64,000 nucleotides of DNA from Azorinus chamasolen (GCA_963576725.1 OY755242.1:26719858-26783857); one strand, 5' to 3'. Counted from the stretch's first letter, positions 1 to 9,860 are shown. Notes: a model not told the origin generated them from the sequence alone. Numbers and translations are program-made.

Positions 1-236
1 AGTACAAAACCATTATTATTTAACAATAATGTCGACTTTTCAATATAAAAAAGTAACTGAAAAAGGAAAAGAAGATGAAAAGAAGAAATTAAGTATCAAA
101 AGGATAGGAATTGGATTTTGATAGTCTAGGCTTGCAATAAATATCTTTCATTCAGCCTTACAAGAAGTTGACCGACGATTGATTATGGAATGCAGTCGAG
201 TCTCACTTCAAAAGAAATATAATTCTAGAGTTTTAA
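1..236. other. unassigned stretch
   Basis: AT-rich sequence with no coding potential or repeat that I recognise. Confidence 0.4.
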
Positions 237-472
237 CCCTTTCCTCCATATATATTCACGTAAGAAATAATGACGCCATGAATAATACTTAAAAGATTGA
301 TTTGTTTTATAATAACATATGGACACAAGAATTAAAGTCATGGCAGAGACTGCAGAATCGTATCTATAGTATAATCAAAACACAGAGCATTCCCTGGTCA
401 GACGGCTCATAACTAGCAGCCGTCTGATCAAGGTCTACTCTGTTTACAAAGGCGTATTTATGGAGGAAAGGG
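237..472 (+). mobile_element. piggyBac-type MITE, family B
   Basis: Family B runs from TTAA-CCCTTTCCTCC to GGAGGAAAGGG-TTAA, with TTAA at 233-236 and 473-476. The inner palindrome has arms reading roughly ACAGAGTAGACCCAGATCAG. This copy has a damaged palindrome centre. One side is the AT-rich family flank with ATTCATGTAAGAAATAATGA. No coding capacity. Confidence 0.85.
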
Positions 473-480
473 TTAAAACA

Positions 481-625
481 GGTGGAAGCTTAATGCAGGT
501 CAAATATGTTGAGATATCCTATAGGAGTATTTTGCATTACTTTTGCCCTGTATTAAGCAACCGTCTGCTTTTACAGACTCCTATGTGTTAATAAATGAGG
601 TGGCTACATTAGCGAGGCTTAACTG
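481..625. mobile_element. degenerate pogo-type MITE
   Basis: Contains GGAAGCTTAATGCAGGTC, an ATCCTATAGGAGTATT centre and a reverse arm ending in TTAAGCAACC. This is the pogo MITE core layout, with worn ends. Confidence 0.6.
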
Positions 626-687
626 TTTCTGTTCGATATGAAACCTTTGTTACAAAGTCAGAAAGGTAAAGTGTTGATGGGTCTTAA

Positions 688-928
688 CCCTTCGCTTGCT
701 ATTCACGTCAATATACGTACCTGTAAATAGTGAAGACCCAGATGAGACAGCTCCTGTTGGAGCTGTCTCATCTGGGTCTGCACTATTTACAAGTGATTGT
801 GCAACCAGTGCACCCCACAGCAGTGATTGCACAGCGAAATACTTGTACACAGTGAAGATATATGTAATTATACAACAGGGCATGGGTTAAAAAGGAGAAA
901 TGTATTTTAAAATTCACCAAGCGAAGGG
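688..928 (+). mobile_element. piggyBac-type MITE, family H
   Basis: Flanked by TTAA at 684-687 and 929-932. Ends are CCCTTCGCTTGCT and AGCGAAGGG. The palindrome around 735-790 has arms AGACCCAGATGAGACAGCTCC and centre GCTCCTGTTGGAGC. Its non-palindromic right half contains GCAGTGATTGCACAGCG. Confidence 0.88.
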
Positions 929-1061
929 TTAATTCCGCAATGAAAGTATGCATAAATAAAGTATGCGATCAAAGTAGCTTTTGAATGTTTGAACAACGTG
1001 TAAATTTCAACCAACTGCGAATTGAAAGCAAGAAAAAAATTGCGAAAGTCCTGTTTGAACT

Positions 1062-1307
1062 TAAGCAAATAGCTTGCTGAATTTTTAAAACACATGTCTC
1101 CTTCTTACCCATGCCCTGTTGTATAATTACATATATCTTCACTGTGTACAAGTATTTCGCTTTGCAATCACTGCTGTGAAGTGCACTGATTGCACAATCA
1201 ACTTGTAAATAGTGCAGACCCTGATGAGACAGCTCCTGCAGGAGCTGTCTCATCTTGGTCTTCACTATTTACAGGTAGGTATATTGACGTGAATAGCAAG
1301 CGAAGGG
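1062..1307 (-). mobile_element. piggyBac-type MITE, family H, inverted copy
   Basis: Same family as 688-928 in the opposite orientation. The right end AGCGAAGGG-TTAA (1308-1311) is clear and the left end is worn. The palindrome centre is GCTCCTGCAGGAGC. Confidence 0.85.
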
Positions 1308-1468
1308 TTAAGCAAATACCGGATGTGTTCTATTCCCTCTAGACTCTAAAATAAACCTGTATTGACATGGTACCGTGATATAACGGCTATTTTTTAGCAG
1401 CGCAGACTCGCTCCCCATCTGCAGTACTCTCATCTGAAGGCATACATCGGGGTTTGAGATTTCAAATA

Positions 1469-1652
1469 CAGTAGAACCCCTGTATTGCGACCACATAAAG
1501 AATAACCATAGCTGCCTTTAAAAGCAGGTGGTTGCTAAACACAGGACAACAGTAATGCAGAAAGCACCTCTAGGAGCTTTCTGCATTACTTTTGTCATGC
1601 ATTAAGCTAGTTATACCCCTTTCAGGTGGTCGAATTAGCGGGTTTTTTACTG
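1469..1652. mobile_element. pogo-type MITE, subfamily 1
   Basis: Subfamily 1 starts CAGTAGAACCCCT and ends GGTTTTTTACTG, with a TA on each side (1467-1468, 1653-1654). CAG ends plus a TA duplication are the pogo/Tigger signature. The inner palindrome has centre GCACCTCTAGGAGC. Confidence 0.85.
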
Positions 1653-1782
1653 TACATCAAATACATTCACTTACTTATCTATACAAGTAACATGCAAAAT
1701 AAACAGCTGAGGTCTGATTTAATTTACCATTGAAGCAGAGAGTCTAAATTGTCACGAAGGAGATCAAACTAGTTGTACCCAA

Positions 1783-2053
1783 AGTTGTGAGCTATAAACT
1801 GCTCAACCCTGGTCAAATCTCGGGTTATACCTTGTCGGACCGGATTGTCCCACGCCCTTTCACGCAGTTGCAAACAAAGTAGACCCATATCAGACGGCTT
1901 CTGTAGGAGCTATCCGATCAGGGTCTGCTCTGGTTGGTTTTGAATTTATATACATGTAGTTGCGATTCTACAGTATCTGCCAATGTTAACAGTCCTATGT
2001 TCACATACTATTACCAAAGTTAGCTAATAAATATTAATGGTGTCATTATTTCT
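1783..2053. mobile_element. degenerate family B MITE
   Basis: The core reads GCAAACAAAGTAGACCC, then a TTCTGTAGGAGC centre, then GATCAGGGTCTGCTC. The AT-rich family B flank with TAATAAATATTAATGG follows. Ends are worn. Confidence 0.65.
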
Positions 2054-2062
2054 TATAATATT

Positions 2063-2504
2063 GAACAGGAAAACTTTTTTGAATAAATCTGCCGAAAAGG
2101 AGCATTTACTAGAGAAAAGGAATGTTTTAGAATTGTGCACTTTTGAAACCATTGTGATAAAAAAGAACAGTGTTTCCTATGAAGCAAAAACCCTATTAAT
2201 AGCAATGATTTCAAAAAGGTAACTTTAACCCTTTCACAGCCGAAGTCGCATAAATGCACCACGACAAATAGTGCAGTCCCAGATCAGACGCCCCCTTTTC
2301 AAGGCGGCGTCTGATCAGGGACTTCACTTTTTGTCTCAATCTCTAGTTCCATATCTGTGCTTTATTCCTTTGAACTTTGCATTTATTTGTCTCATTTCCT
2401 TATTTTACCGAATGATTTAACCAAGATGGATTGCAGACGACAATTAGAAATTTGGCGCCGAAAGGGTTAAGAGGCGTCAAAGGCGTCAATATGAGGGAAT
2501 GGGT
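2063..2504 (+). mobile_element. family C MITE interrupted by family E
   Basis: The left part (2063-2228) has the family C landmarks GAATAAATCTGCCGAAAAGG and TTTGAAACCATTGTGATAA. The right part (2471-2504) has the family C end GAGGCGTCAAAGGCGTC...GAATGGG-TTAA. The two parts are separated by a complete family E element sitting on duplicated TTAA. Confidence 0.75.
2229..2466 (+). mobile_element. piggyBac-type MITE, family E
   Basis: Ends CCCTTTCACAGCC and GGCGCCGAAAGGG lie between TTAA at 2225-2228 and 2467-2470. The palindrome arm is AGTCCCAGATCAGACGCC, around a CCTTTTCAAGG centre. Nested in a family C copy. Confidence 0.9.
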
Positions 2505-2727
2505 TAATGGTGGTGTCATACAGTTACCTTGAAGATGACACATTTTGACTGACGATCCAACTGGTGAAGAGTTTCTACCAGCCTGTATCATAGCGTGTTG
2601 TGATTGCAATTTCAGTTCTCTTTATTGCTCATACACACAGGGGTCACTGCGTTCTGTTTACGTTTCAGAGCGCTCAGCTAGAAAGCTATGTGAGAACATT
2701 ATTGCAAATACAATACTGGGTACTTAA

Positions 2728-2934
2728 CTCTTTGTACGCTAGCGGCAAAACTGTGATTACCTATGCAAACAGTTTGGATCCAGATGAGACGCCGCATAAT
2801 GCGGCGTCTCATCAGGATCCAAACTGTTTGTCATCTTGACAATATCTTTGCAAAAAAAATGAGAAAAAGTTTATTTTAAGAATTGAAGCAGACGACAATT
2901 GTTGCAGACGAAAAATTACTTAGCGTGCAAAGAG
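2728..2934 (+). mobile_element. piggyBac-type MITE, family D
   Basis: TTAA at 2724-2727 and 2935-2938. The core arm GGATCCAGATGAGACGCCGC pairs with its mirror except for one A/T position. The right side carries GCAGACGACAATTGTTGC. Confidence 0.88.
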
Positions 2935-2945
2935 TTAAGCTTTAA

Positions 2946-3166
2946 CCCGCTGAGCGAATTGTCTACCGCTCATACACTGACATGTTTTTGTATTTAAAAC
3001 ATACGTTGTATTGCACCTTGTCTTAGTATAAAACAGATCGAATGCTGATGAGACGCCGAGTTACTCGGCCTGTGGATGCCGATGATACGCCGAGTTACTC
3101 GGCCTGTTATCTTGATCCAAACTGTTTGCACAAGTGATAAAATATTCGCTCGTGGCATACCTATGG
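2946..3166 (+). mobile_element. family D derivative with internal duplication
   Basis: Bounded by TTAA at 2942-2945 and 3167-3170. The palindrome half containing CGCCGAGTTACTCGGCCTGT occurs twice in tandem (about 3050-3110), and the hairpin itself is lost. Confidence 0.65.
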
Positions 3167-3299
3167 TTAAACGATCTATCACCACCTTCTAATGCCGATT
3201 GGTTCATTTACTCCCTATTACTGTTAAAATTGACTCATGCTCAAATGTTTGGCTCTTGAATGTTTTTAAACATAGTTTCGCTCAAGTTTGTGAAATATC

Positions 3300-3385
3300 T
3301 GACTGAGTTGCAAACAGCTTGGATCCTGATGAGAATTCGAGTATTTCGGTGTCTCATCTTTGTCCCAGATATTTGAATATCAGTA
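3300..3385 (-). mobile_element. family D core remnant
   Basis: Reads GCAAACAGCTTGGATCCTG followed by GTGTCTCATCTTTGTCCC, a reversed and eroded family D hairpin. The flanks 3170-3300 and 3385-3600 hold nothing I recognise. Confidence 0.5.
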
Positions 3386-3599
3386 TATTTGTAATGTCGA
3401 TATTGGTGAGAGAAATGCCAACAGTTGCAAGGGATGCAATAAGACACCAGTAAGTTGTTAAAACGCTTATTGCTACATGGCTTAATTTGTAAAGTGTAGA
3501 TTCAAATCAGACTCGTTCAACAATATGTCTGACCGGGAGTTTCCATATTAGGGGACAGTGTGTACAACTGTGTTAACACATCCCTACTTGAACATTCAT

Positions 3600-3800
3600 T
3601 CATTGACAGAATTTCATAATGCTATAAATATGGACGGGAGATGTTTTGGACCAAACAAGGAACTGTAGTAACATATCCATCAAATACCATTAGCATACAG
3701 AGCAGACCCTGACCAGACACCTCATACAGGAACTGTCTGGTCGGGGCCTACTCTGTTTCGAAAGGCGTCAAGGGTGTTTATAAATGGGGATATGTTAAGA
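3600..3800. mobile_element. family B MITE remnant
   Basis: Core ACAGAGCAGACCCTGACCAG...CTGTCTGGTCGGGGCCTACTC at about 3700-3765. The right flank GGCGTCAAGGGTGTTTATAA matches family B ends. Confidence 0.6.
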
Positions 3801-3939
3801 AGCAGGCGAAATGGGCCCACCCAGGTGGCATAACAAAGGTAGCATTGCCTAGGGGTCACATTCCTAGCGGTAGATAGTCTTCGTCTACATGTTGTACACA
3901 CTCTATGGAGTAAGATGTTTCCCATGGTGCAATTCATCT

Positions 3940-4136
3940 TATCCCACTACCTATTGAATAATCATGTGAGAAATTATGATTATGGGTGTTAATTAGATGA
4001 CTTTTCTAAATGGCATATTAACCCACACCCAGACACTTTTGATATCGAGTCTATGTCAGACCATAAGCAAACGGGACAGAGAAAATCCTGACTATAAGCA
4101 GCTCCTACAGTCTCTGTCTGATCTGGATCTTCTATA
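3940..4136. mobile_element. family B MITE remnant
   Basis: AT-rich family B flank (TTGAATAATCATGTGAGAAA) and an eroded core GCAGCTCCTACAGTCTCTGTC. A pogo MITE abuts directly at 4137. Confidence 0.55.
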
Positions 4137-4341
4137 CAGTAAAGCCCCGCTAATGCGACCACCTAAAAGAGGTATACTTTTGGGTGCTAGATGCAGGTGG
4201 TAGCTTAATGCATGACAAAAGTAATGCAGAAAGCTCCTGGAGGAGCTTTCTGTATTACTTTCGTTCTGCATTAAGCAACCACCTGATTTTAAAGGCAGCT
4301 ATGGTTGTTCTTTAAGTGGTCGCATTAGAGGGGTTCTACTG
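4137..4341. mobile_element. pogo-type MITE, subfamily 1
   Basis: CAGTAAAGCCCCGCTAATGC to GGGGTTCTACTG, 205 bp. Palindrome arm GTGGTAGCTTAATGCATGAC, centre GCTCCTGGAGGAGC. Confidence 0.9.
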
Positions 4342-4718
4342 CATTTGCTAATGATCTATCAAGTAAAGGGTTAATGCTTTTATGACGAACAGATAAAGAA
4401 ATGGTCTTATAAAATTCCCATTGATGTTTTTTATTACAAACGGTAATATTTGGGGGAAAATGAGGTGATTTTGTACTTAGATTTCGTACCTTAGTATGCC
4501 ACCTGTTAAATATTGTTTTCCATGTAGGGTGATGGGTTCAGGCACTTATAAGCCTTGTTCTTTCAACCAGACCATTAGATTTATTTAATATCATGGGTAA
4601 TTTTGGTACTTGATATTCTATAGGACAACAACTGGTTACGTCAAAATCACCCATAACAAACGAGCCCAGATTCATATTATGTGTCTTGTATCATTATACA
4701 ACGTGGACTTACATGTAA
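4342..4718. other. unassigned stretch
   Basis: AT-rich, with no recognisable gene. Contains ATGATCTATCAAGTAAAGGG-TTAA, a possible right end of a lost TTAA element. Confidence 0.3.
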
Positions 4719-4960
4719 CCCTTCTCTTGCTGAATTTTAAAATACATGTCTCCTTCTTTACCCATGCCTTGTTGTATAATTACATATATCTTCACTGTGT
4801 ACAAGTATTTCGCTGTGCAATCACTGCTGTGGAGTGCACTGGTTGCACAATCAACTTGTAAATAGTGCAGACCCTGATTAGACAGCTCCTGCAGGAGCTG
4901 TCTCATCTGGGTCTTCACTATTTACAGGTAGGTAGATTGATGTGAATAGCAAGATAATGG
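4719..4960 (-). mobile_element. piggyBac-type MITE, family H
   Basis: Reversed family H. Contains ACATGTCTCCTTCTTTACCC, the core AGACCCTGATTAGACAGCTCC with centre GCTCCTGCAGGAGC, and the right end before TTAA at 4961-4964. Confidence 0.82.
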
Positions 4961-5022
4961 TTAAAAGAATGATTCAGTAATGTAAGGCCAATATTTTCCC
5001 AATCAATTTTAAAGTTCAAGTA

Positions 5023-5221
5023 CAGTAAAACCCCGCTAATGCGACCACCTAAAAGAGGTATAATTATGGGTGCTAGATGCAGGTGGTAGAATTTTATTGT
5101 TTGAAACCATTGTGATAAATAGAGCATTTGCTGCTATAGGAGCAAATGCTTTTTCTATCACAATGATTTCAAAAAGTGGTTATTACAGAGGCGTAGAAAG
5201 GCGTATTCAAGGAGGAAAGGG
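5023..5221 (+). mobile_element. chimera: pogo MITE left half fused to family C right half
   Basis: 5023-5092 is the left half of a subfamily 1 pogo MITE (TA at 5021-5022, CAGTAAAACCCCGCTAATGC). From about 5093 the sequence is family C: hairpin GAAACCATTG...GCTGCTATAGGAGC, then GAGGAAAGGG-TTAA at 5222-5225. The right half of the pogo element is absent. Confidence 0.75.
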
Positions 5222-5227
5222 TTAATA

Positions 5228-5463
5228 AAGAACAATTTAGGTATTTTTAGGCAAGTGGCTGCTTAATGTTTTCAATTTCTTTATTGCATAAAACATACAT
5301 CGAATGCTTATAGCGAATATGATACAATTACACAACACAGTGATATATGAACATATCAATAGGGAGCTTTCTGCATGACATTCGCCCTGCATTAAGCTGC
5401 CACCTGTCCGAGAGAGCGGCATTGATACCAATGTTTATCGACCGGTTTAGAGGGGTTTCACTG
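5228..5463. mobile_element. degenerate pogo-type MITE, subfamily 3
   Basis: Right half is clear: GGGAGCTTTCTGCATGACA, then a TTAAGCTGCCACCTGTC arm, ending TTTAGAGGGGTTTCACTG. The left half is eroded. Confidence 0.65.
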
Positions 5464-5561
5464 TATAATTTGGTACAGAAATTGAAGATGTCTTTGAATC
5501 CCGAAGTAGACGATGCTCTTACATGTAGCACATGATACTTATTTGGTACCGAAAGGTTTAA

Positions 5562-5738
5562 CCCATTACCTCATAGGCTATTTTAGATACAACCTCTTTG
5601 AATAAATCTACCGAAAAGGAGAATTATCCAGAGAAAAGATTTTTTTTTAGAATTTTGTAGTTTGAAACTATTTATCACAATGGTTTTACAAAGTGACTTT
5701 TACAGAGTCGTTAAAAGTCGTCAATATCAGGGAATGGA
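5562..5738 (+). mobile_element. family C MITE with half hairpin
   Basis: TTAA at 5558-5561 and 5739-5742. The left hairpin arm and the centre are missing: TTTGAAACTATTTATCACAA joins the flank straight to the right arm. Confidence 0.85.
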
Positions 5739-5742
5739 TTAA

Positions 5743-5913
5743 GACGCAAAGCGTCAATAAGAGTGTCATATGTATCCATACTAATGTGATAGATAGAGTG
5801 CTCCATAGGAGCACATGCTCTATATATCACATTGCTTACAAAACCATTCATTAGAATGATTTAAAAAATGACTTTCACATAGGTGTCAAAAGGCGTCAGT
5901 AGGAGGGATAGGG
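5743..5913 (+). mobile_element. family C variant, adjacent to the previous copy
   Basis: Shares the TTAA at 5739-5742 with its neighbour and ends at TTAA 5914-5917. The hairpin has diverged (AATGTGATAGATAGAGTGCTCC) but keeps a CTCCATAGGAG centre. Confidence 0.75.
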
Positions 5914-5917
5914 TTAA

Positions 5918-6020
5918 GCCTGCTGCGGACCAATCTCTGATGTAACAGTTTGGTCCCAGATGTGATCCCGGATAAATCGGTGTCTCTCTATTCTCCAAAC
6001 GTTTTGACACTTAATTCGCC
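5918..6020. mobile_element. family D remnant
   Basis: AACAGTTTGGTCCCAGATGTG and CCAAACGTTTTGACAC are the two eroded arms of a family D core. Confidence 0.5.
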
Positions 6021-6284
6021 AGTCTCTACAAAATTGCTTAAATGCATCACACTTAATAGCTGAAGATGGTTATGTTTTGCTGCGCAGCCTAAAGGCTGTT
6101 GAACATGATTCAGTCAGACAATAACGTCGTCTGAGAGAGATGACGAATCAATGAAGATAATGGTTGTCATTATTTATATCACTGAATCACTGCATGAGAA
6201 AGAAAACACAAACATAACGCATTGCAAAAAATGCAGACCATTAACTGAGTCAGAGACGTTGCAACTAAGCAGAGTATACCATTT

Positions 6285-6499
6285 TTAACTTTTAGCCTGC
6301 TGTCGGCGGGTCCATTATTATATTTGAAATCAGTTTGTACCAAGATGAGACGCCGAGTAACTTGGTGTCTCATCAGCATCCAAACTGGTTGACACGTTGG
6401 TTGCATTTTAGTAGACACGCTGATTATAGCATGAAGTTTAGAGATGTAGTGGGTGGACAATCGTGTAAAAATAATTTGCTCAGCAGGCTAAAGGTTAAC
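6285..6499 (+). mobile_element. family D-like MITE with variant ends
   Basis: Ends TTTTAGCCTGCTG and CAGCAGGCTAAAGG are inverted repeats. The core is AAGATGAGACGCCGAGTAAC with the usual partner CATCAGCATCCAAACTGG. It shows a family D core on a different outer end. Confidence 0.7.
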
Positions 6500-6899
6500 A
6501 CCTGCTATTATCTTCAGCATATGTTCCAGTATTGCAAACAGTGCTGACTTTGCCTAGGCATACATTCTATGATGTGGTGGCCGGTCCGAGTTGACACTGT
6601 TTCCTTAGAACATAAGTCACACTTTACTCGTGTCGAGCGGAGGCATATAACATCGCCACAATGTGTTTATCTGCATTGATTTACGGGTACATAAACTTAA
6701 GGAAAACGATGACTTGGTTTTAACCATGGTTCTTAATTTATTCCATTTTTATTATTCTTATCGATATTTACATCTTAAATTTAGGTATTGTTTTAAATAT
6801 TCAATATGCATGGAATATAATAAGTTTAGTACGTGTATGTGTGGAGCGCTTTTAAACGCCCATGTACTGTGTGAAAAGAGTGTCATATAAATGTGGTAT
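6500..6899. other. unassigned stretch
   Basis: No repeat or gene recognised. A 75-codon open frame (6663-6890) has no familiar motif. Confidence 0.35.
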
Positions 6900-6912
6900 A
6901 ATAATGATGATG

Positions 6913-6973
<61 letters not shown>

Positions 6974-7033
6974 TAATGATAATATAATAATAATAATAAT
7001 AATAATATTAATAATAAAAATAATAATAATAAC
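6900..7033 (+). repeat. (ATA)n microsatellite
   Basis: About 130 bp of AAT/ATA triplets with a few G interruptions. It produces a poly-leucine frame on the minus strand that is not a gene. Confidence 0.95.
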
Positions 7034-7129
7034 ACCTATTGTAAGCAAATAGACTAGTGACGTATTTAGCAATGATAACGAAGGGTGATTGCGGCATTTG
7101 TACAGTAGAAGCTCTCTATAGCTGTCGCT

Positions 7130-7371
7130 TGACCGTTTATTCTATGCATATTCATGTAAGAAATAATGACCTCACAATATTGATTGGCTAATTATTTTTA
7201 AAATAGCACATGGATGCATAATGTTTTGGTCATTAGAGAAACTTTGGAATAAGATTTATATTATTTCATAAGTCAGCAGAGCAGAGGCCTACAGTAGTCG
7301 TCTGATATGAGTCTACAGTAAAACCTCTCCATAACGGCCACTGAATTACATCAATGTTCTGATTGATTAGT
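7130..7371. mobile_element. truncated family B MITE cut by a pogo MITE end
   Basis: 7130-7315 holds the family B flank (CATATTCATGTAAGAAATAA) and a core to GATATGAGTCTACAG. At 7316 it passes into the left end of a subfamily 2 pogo MITE (CAGTAAAACCTCTCCATAAC), itself truncated at about 7371. Confidence 0.6.
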
Positions 7372-7502
7372 TTTAACCCGTTTAACGCAAAGTGGAATGG
7401 CCCAACTTTGTTTAAAAACATTCTTGAGTTCATTCAGTATAGAAGGTTATGTACTCAGTATTAGAGCTGTAAACAATAGGATATTTGGGAAATATATATG
7501 TA

Positions 7503-7706
7503 CAGTAACACCCCTCTAATGCGACCACTTCATGTAGAAGCATATGCGTCTTTTAAAGCAGGTGCTAACTTAATGCAGGACGGAAGTAATGCAGAAAGCT
7601 CCTGTAGGAGCTTTCTGCGTTACTTTCGTTCTGCATTAAGCTACCACCTGCCTTTACGACCCAGAAATAGACCTGTTTTGGTGGTCGCTTTAGAGGGGGT
7701 TTATTG
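7503..7706. mobile_element. pogo-type MITE, subfamily 1
   Basis: CAGTAACACCCCTCTAATGC to GGGGGTTTATTG, with TA on both sides, 204 bp. Centre GCTCCTGTAGGAGC. Confidence 0.9.
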
Positions 7707-7959
7707 TAGATTTATTCATTAGGTAGAGTGTAAAATTCCTTTCGCACTTAACTGAAAAACGCGAATGATCTAAATATTTCTTTGGCTTTCAAACATTGAT
7801 GACACTGACAAACAGAATTAGGTATACAAACTTCTGACACGTTTGAACTCCAGCGTTACGCACACAACTGTCAATACTTATTTAGACCACGTGGAAGGTG
7901 TCATCATGTTCAATCTGTGAAATAACTTTTTGATAACAAGAATGTACCAATTCCATAAA

Positions 7960-8110
7960 TCTTTACCTCATTGAAACGCCTTTTCACGTGCACATTTTTA
8001 AACAGACTAAACCCAGATCCTGTCTGATATGGGTTTGCCCTGTGTGCTAACGAGATAATATAGAACTGAATCACTGGTTTCTGTCATAGCCAAACATTCA
8101 ATTGATTATA
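7960..8110. mobile_element. family B remnant
   Basis: CTCATTGAAACGCCTTTTCAC followed by an eroded core GACTAAACCCAGATCCTGTC. 7707-7960 holds nothing recognised. Confidence 0.5.
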
Positions 8111-8118
8111 ATTTAATA

Positions 8119-8322
8119 CAGTATAATCTCTCTATAACGGCCACTAAATTACATCAAGTAGTTTGTGTTAAATGCAGGGGGTTGCTTAAAGCAGGGTGAA
8201 AGTAAAACCGAACGCTCCAATAGGAGCGTTCTGTTTTACTTTCACCTTGCTTTAAGCAGCCACCTGCCTTAAATACCAACTATTTAACATAATATAGTGG
8301 TCGTTATGGAGAGGTTTTACTG
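8119..8322. mobile_element. pogo-type MITE, subfamily 2
   Basis: Subfamily 2 starts CAGTATAATCTCTCTATAAC and ends GAGAGGTTTTACTG, with TA on both sides, 204 bp. Core arm CTTAAAGCAGGGTGAAAG, centre GCTCCAATAGGAGC. Confidence 0.92.
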
Positions 8323-8432
8323 TAATTAATTTCGTCTAATTGATATTCATGAAGTCATAATGTCTCACATACATATTCATCGATTTAAATAGTTAAGTGT
8401 GGTTTGTGTAGTTGACAAAAAGATATCATTAA

Positions 8433-8657
8433 CCCATTTGCTCCCACGATCCCATATATGGGACGTAGGCAAACAGTGTAGACTCTGATCAGACGCCGCA
8501 TAATGCGGCGTCTGGTCAGAGTCTACGCTGTTTGCTGATAGGAATTTCAATATAAAACAAAACGAAATTGAAAATTTAGGCCAGCCCCCCCCCCCTTAGA
8601 TAAAAAATGGACTAACCCAATATATAAACATGGAATAATCCACAGGGTGCAAATGGG
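8433..8657 (+). mobile_element. piggyBac-type MITE, family I
   Basis: TTAA at 8429-8432 and 8658-8661; ends CCCATTTGCTCCC and GTGCAAATGGG. The hairpin arm is AAACAGTGTAGACTCTGATC with centre GCCGCATAATGCGGC. A poly-C run lies at 8585-8594. Only complete copy of this family seen here. Confidence 0.88.
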
Positions 8658-8762
8658 TTAAGAGTGCTCAACATTGTGGATCCTGATCAGACACCACATT
8701 ATAGAAGGCCTTGATACAAAGTACCTTGTGGTTTTGAACATCTAGTCCATGGCAATAAGTAT

Positions 8763-8938
8763 ACAGGCAACCCCCTCTAAACCGGACGTTAAATTTGGCA
8801 TAGATATCGGTCTTGGAGACAGGTGGCAGTTCCTCTAGGAGCTTTCTGCATGATTTCCATCCTGTATTAAGCAGCGACCTGCCTAAACACATCTAATTTC
8901 TTCTGTATTAGGATGCCAGTTTAAAGCGGTTTTACTTT
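8763..8938. mobile_element. pogo-type MITE, subfamily 3
   Basis: Starts CAGGCAACCCCCTCTAAACC and ends TTTAAAGCGGTTTTACTT. The left arm is partly deleted and the centre is TTCCTCTAGGAGC. A family D core scrap lies just upstream at 8670-8700. Confidence 0.75.
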
Positions 8939-9169
8939 ATTCCACAACAGAGTTATCCGTTATCAATTATTTTATCTATAGAATTTTCTAATTTATTTCG
9001 AAAAATGCTTTCTTCCATTTCTTTTCAAACAACGCGTAATCAGAGTGTTAAACAGTGTAGACCCTGATGAGATTTGAGATTTACTCGGTGGGTCATCTGG
9101 ATCGAAGCTATTTGCAAATCTGGTCAAAGAGTCGCTCACGACAGCCAATGAAGCCGCCTCTCCCTTTAA

Positions 9170-9391
9170 CCCTTTCACCGCCAATGTCGCATAAATGCAC
9201 AACGACAAATAGTGCAGTCCCAGATCAGACGCCGCCTTTTCAAGGACTTCACTTTTTGTCCCAGTCTGTATTTCTATATCTGTGCTTTATTCCTTTGAAA
9301 TTTGCATTTATTTATCTCATTTCCTTATTTTACTGAATGATTTAACAAACTTGGATTGTAGACGACAATTAGAAATTTGGCGCCGAAAGGG
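9170..9391 (+). mobile_element. piggyBac-type MITE, family E, one arm lost
   Basis: TTAA at 9166-9169 and 9392-9395. CAGACGCCGCCTTTTCAAGG runs straight into ACTTCACTTTTTG, so most of the right hairpin arm is deleted. Confidence 0.88.
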
Positions 9392-9399
9392 TTAATTAA

Positions 9400-9560
9400 T
9401 AGAGTCTTTGCAAACAGAGTAGACCAGATCAGACGTCTCTTATAGAAATGATATACAACTGAGTCCACAGTTTCCGAAACTGCCAAAATATAACGTGTTC
9501 ATGTACCATTAAATATTCAGCTTATAAATATGTTATCATTTCTTACACGAGTGGTCACGA
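9400..9560. mobile_element. family B remnant
   Basis: GCAAACAGAGTAGACCAGATC, then the family B flank ending in TTATCATTTCTTACACGAG. The hairpin right arm is missing. Confidence 0.55.
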
Positions 9561-9599
9561 GGCAATGTTAAATATTATTTCACAAGACATCCCCGTATG

Positions 9600-9768
9600 C
9601 AGTAAACCCCTCAAAACCCGAATTCTAGTCGATAATAATTTAGATACTTTTAGGCAGGTGGAGCTTTCTAGAGGAGCTTTCTGCGTGACTGTCACCCTGC
9701 ATTAAGCTGACACCCGTCTCCTAAATTGATATCTATATTAAATGTAACGCCCGGATTAAGGGGGTTTT
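9600..9768. mobile_element. pogo-type MITE, subfamily 3
   Basis: CAGTAAACCCCTCAAAACCC to GGGGGTTTTAATG. Core arm TTTTAGGCAGGTGGAGC, centre TTCTAGAGGAGC. Confidence 0.75.
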
Positions 9769-9860
9769 AATGAATGAATGAATGAATGAAAAAACTTTAT
9801 TTAAAGAGGGTTACCCGGTTAGTCAACAGACTAATCTACATCACGGCCCTCTAACAGAAG
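9769..9860 (-). mobile_element. 3' end of a non-LTR retroelement, minus strand
   Basis: On the minus strand the sequence reads ACCGGGTAACCCTCTTTAAA, AATAAAG, then a run of ATTC repeats (+ strand GAAT repeats 9769-9790). An AATAAAG followed by a short microsatellite tail is typical of CR1/L2-like LINEs or SINEs. I see no ORF upstream, so the class is uncertain. Confidence 0.45.

Noticed and set aside
650..890. Short ORFs containing DPDETAP-like peptides, here and at many other places
   Set aside because: They are translations of the MITE hairpin arms (GACCCAGATGAGACAGC and similar) and recur wherever these elements lie.
2770..2835. Hammerhead-like CTGATGAG in family D hairpins
   Set aside because: The CTGATGAG is only part of the palindrome arm, and no GAAA follows a stem II.
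6758..7072. 104-codon minus-strand frame with a poly-leucine segment
   Set aside because: Translation of the (ATA)n microsatellite.
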